Positions 57,104 through 64,000 of a DNA stretch of 64,000 nucleotides are shown here, one piece after another (position 1 is the stretch's first letter; every line of letters starts with the position of its first letter). The stretch is from positions 992,001-1,056,000 of the forward strand of contig NC_088940.1 of NCBI RefSeq assembly GCF_033473495.1, in the 5' to 3' direction. The translations under genes and the position numbers were made by a program. This DNA is from Cercospora beticola (lineage: Eukaryota; Ascomycota; Dothideomycetes; Mycosphaerellales; Mycosphaerellaceae). The notes under the pieces were generated by a model, which worked only from the letters and a program-made list of their open reading frames with translations, did not search any database and was not told where the DNA came from.

Positions 57104-57357
57104 GCGACAGCTTGATGTATCATACTTGCGGAGGGTGGTATCGAAAACAATTGCATAGCTTGAGCAAAGCAATAGAAGAAGGCGGATGTGCGATAGAGGA
57201 CAGCATGCCAGCAGGCAGGTTGCAATAGGCGTTCGGCGTGTAGCGATACTTGAAATTGAGCTCTCAAACGAGCATGTGCTCTACTAGAAAAGCTTTCTTC
57301 CATCACACAAGACACAGCAAAGTCCCAAAGCCCGACTGAGCCCCCATCTCCATCGAA

Positions 57358-58188
57358 CTAATAATACATCCTCGTCGCCCTAACATCAGGATTAACCTCC
57401 TCCAACTCCACACTATCCCTCAACCCCTCCATCAACGGCAAAATCCCCCTCATATAACTCTCCTCATCAACAAACTCCTTCGGCTCCCCCGCCTCAAGCC
57501 AAAACCTCTCCCCAACATCATCAAATTCCCACCTCCACCACGTCTTTTCCAAATTCGGCGGAATTCTATCATACCTCTCCTGATGATCAATTTTCAAAAT
57601 CAACCCCACCAATCGATTAAACCAACTCCTAAAACTTCCTTTCACCATTGCGGAATTTTTTACGAAGACTAGTCGCTTGACATTTCGTAGAATTCGTAAG
57701 AGGTGAACGATGTCGGATGTGTAATCGAACATGTAATGCCATGAACTGGAGCGGTGGAGGATGATTGTTAGGGTTGAGAGGTTGAGGGTTGGAATTCCGA
57801 AAGGGTGGTTGGACCATTCTGAGAGTTTGCGGAAGTGGCGTTTATCTGCTACGAAGGCTAGAGAGCGGATTGCGGAGATTTGTTTGGTGTGGAGTAATGT
57901 TGTTAGTCGTGAGGGAATGTCGCAGAATGGATTCGAGACGAGGAAGGGGGTGTGGTTGAAGGCTATGAGGCTTGCGTCTTGGTACCAGGTTCGGCAGACG
58001 AGGAGGGGAAGGAGGTTTTGGCTGGATTTGTAGGTTTCGTTCATGCAGATGCTTCCGGAGGAGGTTTTGGTGAGAGAGGTGCTGTTGTTGGAGGTGGTGC
58101 TGAAGACGTATTCGAGAATTGTGGTTCTGATTTCGGCGGGGAGGGTGGAGAATGTTGAGATTTGATATTTGTTTTGTGAGTCGGCCAT
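57358..58188 (-). CDS. F-box-like (LPAEIR) fungal protein, unknown function
   Basis: A single-exon gene for 276 residues. Near the N-terminus, STLPAEIRTTILEYVF resembles the degenerate F-box start seen in a very large fungal family. LLPLLVCRTWYQDA follows where the second F-box helix would be. The rest contains no recognisable repeat. Proteins of this kind may act as substrate adaptors of SCF ubiquitin ligases, but many are uncharacterised. The coding strand changes from C/A-rich in the 5' half to G-rich in the 3' half near 57700. It converges with the dehydrogenase gene at 55875-57103. Confidence 0.75.
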   Translation of the reverse strand: MADSQNKYQISTFSTLPAEIRTTILEYVFSTTSNNSTSLTKTSSGSICMNETYKSSQNLLPLLVCRTWYQDASLIAFNHTPFLVSNPFCDIPSRLTTLLHTKQISAIRSLAFVADKRHFRKLSEWSNHPFGIPTLNLSTLTIILHRSSSWHYMFDYTSDIVHLLRILRNVKRLVFVKNSAMVKGSFRSWFNRLVGLILKIDHQERYDRIPPNLEKTWWRWEFDDVGERFWLEAGEPKEFVDEESYMRGILPLMEGLRDSVELEEVNPDVRATRMYY

Positions 58189-58488
58189 GTCTGTTCAACG
58201 GCTTTCTGAGCCTAATCCAACGTTGTTGAAGCTGAGTGTAGTCTGTAGAGCATGCGTGGTGCACAACACATCAGTTCTGCCCCACGCCTCGGACCCTTGG
58301 AGCTTCCAAGTCCAAGTCGCCACTATGGATGCGGGGCAAATATGAGTTGCACTAATGCGAATGTGGTCGATGTTGTGAGCTCAAAAGGCTAGAGATAGTA
58401 GTAAATGCTTCGAGACGTTGCGTATCTATCCTGTCCCCTATACCATACTTTGAAAGAAAACAATACTGTTACATTACTCACAACAAGC
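58189..58488. other. Intergenic region between two minus-strand genes
   Basis: Promoter of the F-box-like gene and 3' UTR of the next. Nothing specific seen. Confidence 0.5.
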
Positions 58489-59463
58489 TCAGATCTTCCA
58501 CTCTTTGAATTCCTCCTCGGTCCAGTCCCACAGTTGCTTCTCAAGCTCCGGATCATTTCCCTTCTTCGTTGTCGTGCCCTTCTTGGCCACTGGCATATAG
58601 AATGTGCCCGTCTGGACTTGCCTCTCTCCATCACCAAGCGGCGCAGTCGCAGCCCATTGCTGGTTCCAGGCACACATCTCAGCTGGTATCATTATTGTAT
58701 AACTCGTCGCGTACACAAACATCCTTTGTGGCAGACTAAGCCCTCCTACCAAGCCAGTCGCGCTTACTCCAGGATGAATCGAGACGCTTGTGATCTGTGG
58801 GTAATGCTTCGCATACGCGCGGGCGTAGATGAGGTTCGCCAGCTTCGACTGAGCATAGCGGATCCAGGGCCCAACTGAGCCTTGCATACCGCAAGGCACA
58901 ATATCCTCGTGCTTGGTCTTCAGCTTTGCGAAGTCGATTCCCTTGGGGTTGTGCCCTTTGTGTCCGAGCGAAGTGTCCCAGACTATTCGCACATCTCTAC
59001 TTTCGGGTCTCTCAGCAGTCTGAAGCAGAAGAGGTGTCAAGAGCTTGACAAGTAGTGCGTGGCCCATGTGGTTGGTCCCGAACTGCAATTCGTAGCCGTC
59101 TTCGGTGAGACCAGGTGGATGGGCCATAATGCCCGCATTTGCCATGAGAATATCGAGTCGCTGGGTTCTCGAAATCAAATCTTTGGCTGCTTTCTCAACT
59201 GATGCGAACGATGCGAGGTCACATCTGATAAAAGTCACCGAAGCGGCTGGACTTGCTGCTTTGGCCAGTCTGATCGTCTCTTCTGCTGATGGCTGGGAGC
59301 GTCCAGTGAAGTAAATGTGCGCTGCATCGTGTTTCGCAAACGACACTACTGTCTCACGACCCAGTCCACCAGTTCCACCGGTGATGAGGATGACTTTGCC
59401 TGCTAGACTTGGAATTTCCTTGTCGGCGTCGAACACTGGTTTCCGGAACATGTCGAGCGCCAT
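58489..59463 (-). CDS. Short-chain dehydrogenase/reductase (retinol dehydrogenase/WWOX-like)
   Basis: A single-exon gene for 324 residues. The frame runs 40 codons further upstream only from a GTG, so the ATG at 59463 (MALDMFRKPVF, A at -3) is the likely start. The Rossmann motif TGGTGGLG is at 28-35, NAGIM at 109-113, and the active site has Ser165 and Tyr203-x3-Lys207 (YAQSK). The catalytic serine sits in WDTSLGHKG rather than the usual VSS, a small departure. The C-terminal DWTEEEFKEW is typical of fungal members. Substrate unknown; the group acts on varied aldehydes, ketones and steroids. Confidence 0.9.
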   Translation of the reverse strand: MALDMFRKPVFDADKEIPSLAGKVILITGGTGGLGRETVVSFAKHDAAHIYFTGRSQPSAEETIRLAKAASPAASVTFIRCDLASFASVEKAAKDLISRTQRLDILMANAGIMAHPPGLTEDGYELQFGTNHMGHALLVKLLTPLLLQTAERPESRDVRIVWDTSLGHKGHNPKGIDFAKLKTKHEDIVPCGMQGSVGPWIRYAQSKLANLIYARAYAKHYPQITSVSIHPGVSATGLVGGLSLPQRMFVYATSYTIMIPAEMCAWNQQWAATAPLGDGERQVQTGTFYMPVAKKGTTTKKGNDPELEKQLWDWTEEEFKEWKI

Positions 59464-60216
59464 TGTTTCGATGTTATTGTCTTTTTGCTGATGAGAATGT
59501 GATTGATGTGATGGCAGGCGGGAATGAACTGGGTTGTCCTGTCTGTACTTGAGAGAGGTATCGGCTTCGAAAGTGCCGCTCACCTGTCACGTCGTGAAGC
59601 CGAACTTGTACCTACTGCCCTTAGTCGCACAGCATTGCGTGCAGTATACACGGATTGTGAAAGTTATGTCACCGCCAGGCAGACAACATTGGCGCTCGAG
59701 GATGTTGGACCGATGGCTCTTGCACAAAGGAGAGAGGGAAGCGGCTGTGCCCATCTTGCCCAATCAACGCTCCTGCCAAGCAGCGAGATGTTCCGGCGTC
59801 TGGACTTTGGTCGCGTCTTTCGTCCGGACTGGCCTGGACAACGGATATCACCAGCTTACAAGTTCTCGTCCCCTCCGCTGCCCTAACACCATGGCACAGG
59901 ATTCCACAATGTGCAGCTGCATGCCTCCGAGGGCCCAGAAGCCCAGGAAACGTGTGACGGGCGCCCGACATCATCGATGGATATATGTCGCGGTTCTGCC
60001 GTGTCTGGACTCGAGCTCTGCATCTATCTGTTACACGGCACGAAGAGAGAGCGATCAATCACGCGCGTAGGCCCGACAACTCGCTTGAGAATGTCAGTCT
60101 CGACTAGGATGCATAGCCAGAGGCGAGTAATGCTTCTCCTTTTACTTGAGTATTGATTCTTTTCCTTTCGTTCCAGTCTTCGCACACTGCACCATGAGCT
60201 TGCGGCACACTTGAGC
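59464..60216. other. Divergent promoter region
   Basis: Lies between the dehydrogenase (minus) and the LPAEIR protein (plus). At 60194-60214 a six-codon upstream frame (MSLRHT, then stop) ends two bases before the main ATG at 60217 and could reduce its translation. No other feature seen. Confidence 0.5.
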
Positions 60217-61078
60217 ATGACAATGAATACAGGAACCACGAACATCGCCGATCTTCCGGCCGAAATCAGACTACTGATATATGAGCAAGTCTTGCAAGAT
60301 GCTTCAGTGTCTGTGGAATGCTTCGAAAATGACAGAGTCACGACGAGAAGTCCTTGGGCCTTGCTGTCCGTCTGCCGGTTGTTTCGACGTGAACTTGGCC
60401 CGATGATGCCAGAAATCTCTTGCGTCCCGTTTCACTTTTTCGACGTTAGCAGAGACTCGCTGTGGCGATGGTGCCGCCGCATGGGCCTAACAAGACTGAG
60501 CCAGATGCGAAGATGGACAATGAGTGGGGCAGGCGTGTGTTTGACTGGGTGGGATGAAGCGTAAGTTGGGAGGCACCTTTAATTCTGGGAGCCTGGCTTA
60601 CATTCTCTGCAGCACAAGAACAATAGCGGATGCACCATTGTGCTTTCGATCAATCACTGTGGACTTGGATCGTGGCTTCGAAGAATTTCATCAGGATGGA
60701 GACGATCAAGCAAAGCACTCCGAGAACACAACTCTTGGCTGTTCTCCGCGGAGCTGGTCGAGTCTCAGAGCAGTCGTTGGTGGCTGCTACTGCAATCGAG
60801 AATGCCTGGGCTGTCGCTACTGTACTCAAGTCGTTGCTGTGGGACAGGTGTCGAAGATGCAATGGAGTGCCGAGGGCACGCCGCTTCCGACCACTCAACT
60901 ACTGATGAACCTCGTCGACACCATCACCCGAAACCTGTCCGAATGTCTCTGTCCGCAAGGCTGTGGCATAGCGGGCTGCAATCAGCACAGAGGCGAGCTA
61001 AATCCCGGCGCATCAACGGACCCTTTACTGCAGCTGCTGAGGCTACGAGACTACAACGAGCGATACCTGGTGGAATGA
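60217..61078 (+). CDS. Fungal LPAEIR-type protein with cysteine-rich C-terminal half
   Basis: Two exons, 60217-60560 and 60613-61078, around a 52 bp intron (gtaagt..gcag) give 269 residues. The N-terminal part (IADLPAEIRLLIYEQVL, then ALLSVCRLFRRE) matches the F-box-like fungal family also seen at 57358-58188. Exon 2 holds two cysteine clusters: CYCNRECLGCRYC, and CLCPQGCGIAGC. Their spacing (C-x-C-x3-C-x2-C-x2-C and C-x-C-x3-C-x4-C) could bind zinc. The exon 2 frame was chosen because the splice phase and the charged, structured sequence (ITVDLDRGFEEF) fit. An overlapping frame with no such features was rejected. Function unknown. Confidence 0.68.
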
Positions 61079-61232
61079 GCTGAGGACGTATCCACGGTCT
61101 GCGTCATAATTGTTCTGAAGATTTCGTCATGCTTCTATCTATCTTACAGAAGCGGGCTCTGTCTTGTGAGCGGGACTGGACTTGGCAGCCGCCTCTTCAA
61201 TGCTCTGGTAGTGAGTTGACGCAGAAGCAAAT

Positions 61233-62065
61233 TTACGCGGCCCAGGTCCTGCTACCCTTCAAGAACTCGTCGAACCACGCAACTGCCTGCAAGAAAGCAG
61301 CTTCCTTGGCGTATTTCACCTCTGGCTTGCTGGTGTCTGCTCGGACTGCGAAGCCATGCTCGACACCACTGTAGAGAGAGATCTGGTATGGAATAGTGTG
61401 CTCCTTGAGAAGATCCTCAGTCTCCCGTCTCTTCTCAGCTGGGAAGATCTGATCCGTCTCAGCAGCAGCGATGCTGAAAGGACCAGCCAACGCCTTGATC
61501 TCATCTGCGTCGACGAACGAAGGGTGTGCAACGTAGCCGACATCGACACCCTTGCCCTTGGCCTGGTATCGTGCAACATACTTAGCACCAAAGCAATAGC
61601 CGACAGCGCCCAACTTCTTCACGCCATATTCCTCCTTGAGAGCCTTGATGACCTTCTCGACGATAGGGTCAACTTGCTTTGGAGTGTGGCCTCCGCTGGG
61701 GCCCGAGGTTGTGAGCCACTTCATGATGTCGAAGTCATCTGGTCTGTTGAGCGGGATCGGGTCGCCCTCGAAGAGATCAGGCATGGCCACGAAGTAGCCA
61801 TTTGCGGCGAATTGATCGGCGATGAGCTGGGCGTTCACGAAGTCGTGACCGATGACATCGGTGAGGATAAGGATTGCGGTATCGGTCTGCTTCGACTCTG
61901 GGTAGGCAAAGTATGTGTCGACTAGAATTGTCTTTGTCAGCATGGGGAATCAATTGCCTACGTCGGGAGAACCTTACTGCCACCAGCATTCTTCTTGGAG
62001 CCTGTTGGAGTGCCTTCATGCTTGACACCGATGGTGCAGCATTTTCCAGGTGGGTTGGACGCCAT
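61233..62065 (-). CDS. Dienelactone hydrolase family protein
   Basis: An alpha/beta hydrolase of the carboxymethylenebutenolidase family. Two exons, 61978-62065 and 61233-61921, around a 56 bp intron (gtaagg..ctag) give 258 residues starting MASNPPGKCCTIGVKHEG, the usual start of fungal members. The ATG inside the intron side of exon 2 (at 61943) is not the true start. The catalytic triad is Cys139 in GYCFGAKY, Asp186 in ETDQIFP and His218 in VEHGFA. Family members open cyclic esters such as dienelactones in aromatic catabolism. In fungi the substrate is usually unknown. Confidence 0.92.
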
Positions 62066-62808
62066 TGTGAGGAGAGTACGTAGAGAGTGTTCGCGACGAG
62101 ATTGTTCTGATGTAAGAAGCTGGAGATCAGAGCACAAGAAAACAGCTCAATAGACGTGGCGCTACCAGCTATTAGTACTCACTCAAAGACAACCGGAGCT
62201 CTAACCACAAAATTTCTACTAAGCACGCCGTCAAGCCCTGAAGAACTTTGGCTGGCTCGAGATGCTGCAAGCTTCTGTCATCATCGTTGCCGATGGGCAT
62301 GCCCCACCTATGTCTCGAGCCGCCCCTCATTCGCACAAGCAAGTCCTTATCCGAGCACAGGCGAGCAACAGCCCACTTCCGACTCTCCAACCAGCTTGCA
62401 AATGACAGACGCGTAATCAAGCTTTGCAGTTAAGCTTGAATCCGACGCCATTTGCGCGGGTTATGAGTTGATTGAAAAGCACTGCGACGAATTTTTGTTG
62501 TTATTTCTGTGCAATTGGACATGTGTGAGTGTGGTACCTGTCAGCATTGACATCGCGGAATAAAGCTTCGCCAGCGCCGGGGAGTTTATGGACTTTAGCT
62601 GTTCTGTTTCCTCGGAATTACCGATACGAGGTTCACTCTTAGCAACGCTGGCGGTGACTTTCCGCTGATCAGGTAATGCATTGGCAGGCAGAAACAACAC
62701 AGACCTGAGTTTGTTGTACATACTATGCTACACATTATGTTGATGATTAGTCTTACCTCTATCATTAAGTACGGGGTATCATGGTTTCTCGCTGCTCTTG
62801 CACGACTC
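62066..62808. other. Intergenic region between two minus-strand genes
   Basis: Promoter of the dienelactone hydrolase gene and 3' UTR of the alpha/beta hydrolase gene. Small frames only; nothing specific recognised. Confidence 0.5.
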
Positions 62809-64000
62809 TCACTGTCCTCGGCAGTATTCTTCTATCACCTTGATGAGTCTTGCTCGATGATCTTTTCGCACATAGACATCGCCATGATCGTGGCCTTGCC
62901 ACCAAATAGTCTCCAACCCCGAGCCGCGCCATGGCTTTGAAGTGGCCACATCGGTGGGCTCCAGGTCCATCGTCTTCCTCCCTTCTTCATCCTTTGTGAT
63001 GACAGGGTCGGACTTGGTACCATTCTCCAGATATGCTCGCACTGCCTTCGCATTCAATATGAGATCATCCGATGAAATGGAAGCTGTGAAGCGCATGCCA
63101 TGATTCTCGATCAAATGATCGATCTGGTCCCGCCAGAGCACGTTCTCGGTCCAGAAGAAGTGACGTCCCAAAGTGTGCGCGATTTGGGGATCCTTGGAGG
63201 CAAAGTACCAGAGAAGCCACTCAGGCGCACGTACTGGTGGTCGGCAAGTAAAGTTGTAAGCCACATCGGGCATATGCAACATGCAAGTGACTGGATCAAC
63301 GAGCAGTGTGCCAGAAATGCGTGGAGAAAGATTCTTGTCGCGAAGGATCTGGGCGCTGAGAATGGTTCCATACGAATGCGCACCCAGAACAAAGCGGCCT
63401 TCACCGAAGTGGTGATTGATGACGGTGGTGAGCTGCGCGAGGAGTTCAGTCCTTGTGGGAATCGATTCTGTCAAGCGAGAGGAGATCTGGAGGACTTCCA
63501 ACGCGAGGATTCCCACCTGATCGTCTTCGCTGCGTCCGTCATTCAATTCGTGGTTGAGCTCGGCCAGAAAGGTCACAGACGGCAGAAGTCCAATCCCTAT
63601 ACCATGGATATACACAACCGGAAGGCGCGTCTTTGATGTGTGCTCGCGTAAGAAGTATGAAAGCCTGGAAGCCACAGAGGTCTTGCGGGTGAAGAATGCC
63701 GCAGGGCGCGGCGGAAACACTGCCAAAGCCTTCCAGAAAGTACGCCGGTAGTAGCTGTAGCCTTTGAGATACAGCAGCAAGAGTGTGAAGGTGTCGGCCA
63801 GCATGATCAAGCTGTACCACATCAGGCTCCTGGGCTCGATCTCAATCGGATCCAGCGTCAGGCGCAAACTGCGCGCTTTGCCCGGGCCTTTCTGGAATGG
63901 CTGCGGCATCATGATCTCCATCTTGTTCATATACTCCTCAATCTCTGCGTTATCTCCATCTTTCTCGCTAGCCAGTTCTGCACGCCCTTCCCAAAAGCTC
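62809..64000 (-). CDS. Membrane-anchored alpha/beta hydrolase, 5' end beyond the window
   Basis: The frame is open to the right edge: 23 more codons (SFWEGRAELASEKDGDNAEI and on) precede the Met codon at 63930, so the gene starts outside. At least 396 residues are present. A hydrophobic segment (MWYSLIMLADTFTLLLLYLKGY) lies just before the hydrolase domain and probably anchors it. The core shows the oxyanion strand VVYIHGIGIG, the nucleophile elbow GAHSYGTI with its serine, a DPVTCML turn and a late GHDHGD with the likely catalytic histidine. It resembles uncharacterised fungal lipase-like hydrolases. Substrate unknown. Confidence 0.88.
   Translation of the reverse strand, partial: SFWEGRAELASEKDGDNAEIEEYMNKMEIMMPQPFQKGPGKARSLRLTLDPIEIEPRSLMWYSLIMLADTFTLLLLYLKGYSYYRRTFWKALAVFPPRPAAFFTRKTSVASRLSYFLREHTSKTRLPVVYIHGIGIGLLPSVTFLAELNHELNDGRSEDDQVGILALEVLQISSRLTESIPTRTELLAQLTTVINHHFGEGRFVLGAHSYGTILSAQILRDKNLSPRISGTLLVDPVTCMLHMPDVAYNFTCRPPVRAPEWLLWYFASKDPQIAHTLGRHFFWTENVLWRDQIDHLIENHGMRFTASISSDDLILNAKAVRAYLENGTKSDPVITKDEEGRKTMDLEPTDVATSKPWRGSGLETIWWQGHDHGDVYVRKDHRARLIKVIEEYCRGQ

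Noticed and set aside
59464..59583. Longer N-terminus of the short-chain dehydrogenase from 59583
   Set aside because: The extension begins with GTG and is low-complexity His/Gln/Ser. The ATG at 59463 fits the family.
60640..61083. Alternative frame for exon 2 of the LPAEIR protein
   Set aside because: It does not match the splice phase of exon 1 and has a low-complexity Ser/Arg-rich translation.
61079..61943. Start of the dienelactone hydrolase at the Met codon at 61943
   Set aside because: A GT..AG intron at 61922-61977 joins an upstream exon whose MASNPPGKCC start is typical of the family. The 61943 Met lies within that intron.
1..64000. tRNA, rRNA, CRISPR arrays, secondary metabolite cluster, intact transposon
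   Set aside because: No B-box-like tRNA motif, regular repeat-spacer array, polyketide/peptide synthetase, transposase or reverse transcriptase domain was seen in reading the window. This was a visual search, not exhaustive.

Overview
The window is nuclear DNA of a filamentous ascomycete. Genes lie on both strands, introns are short (about 50-150 bp) with GT..AG ends and CTAAC-like branch points, and the gene set (NudE, APC/C Cdc27, Smc3, Pol eta, Snd2, Cox7, fungal-only membrane and F-box-like proteins) is that of a Pezizomycotina genome. Protein style suggests a dothideomycete, possibly Mycosphaerellales; that placement is inference. No tRNA, rRNA, CRISPR or intact transposon was recognised.

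Layout, left to right. 1-5.4 kb: 3' part of the V-ATPase a-subunit gene, a polytopic membrane protein and an arylamine N-acetyltransferase. 5.4-12.4 kb: a complete three-exon acetyl-CoA carboxylase gene (2275 aa), followed by a 2 kb leader. 14.4-18.4 kb: NudE and a divergent STRAP-type WD40 protein. 20-21.7 kb: a Whi3/Scw1-like RRM protein with about 4 kb of gene-free DNA upstream. 25.8-33.2 kb: an annexin with an N-terminal WW domain, a disordered Ser/Arg-rich protein, the tiny four-exon cytochrome oxidase subunit 7 gene, and a secreted PhoD-like phosphatase. 33.9-37.4 kb: Cdc27/APC3 and Snd2/TMEM208. 37.4-39.1 kb: three small proteins of one unrecognised family with a YPGG-aromatic C-terminus. 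39.2-49.3 kb: an MDR reductase, the cohesin subunit Smc3, L-asparaginase and DNA polymerase eta. 49.7-57.1 kb: a highly charged repeat protein, RNA 3'-phosphate cyclase and a presequence-bearing short-chain dehydrogenase. 57.4-64 kb: an F-box-like protein, a second short-chain dehydrogenase, a two-exon LPAEIR protein with a cysteine-rich half, a dienelactone hydrolase, and an alpha/beta hydrolase that runs off the right edge.

Most genes are unrelated housekeeping loci and do not form a pathway cluster. The strongest candidate for something undescribed is the three-gene cluster at 37468-39107. Its members share a C-terminal motif, and two of them also share an upstream block and a similar 3' flank, as expected from local duplication. 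Other points of interest are the WW-annexin architecture, a 48-nt near-perfect hairpin between two convergent genes at 33734-33781, a repeated acidic motif in the protein at 49719-51963, and a recurring mid-gene switch of strand composition in three genes. Exon structures were derived by hand from reading frame and splice signals, without transcript data.
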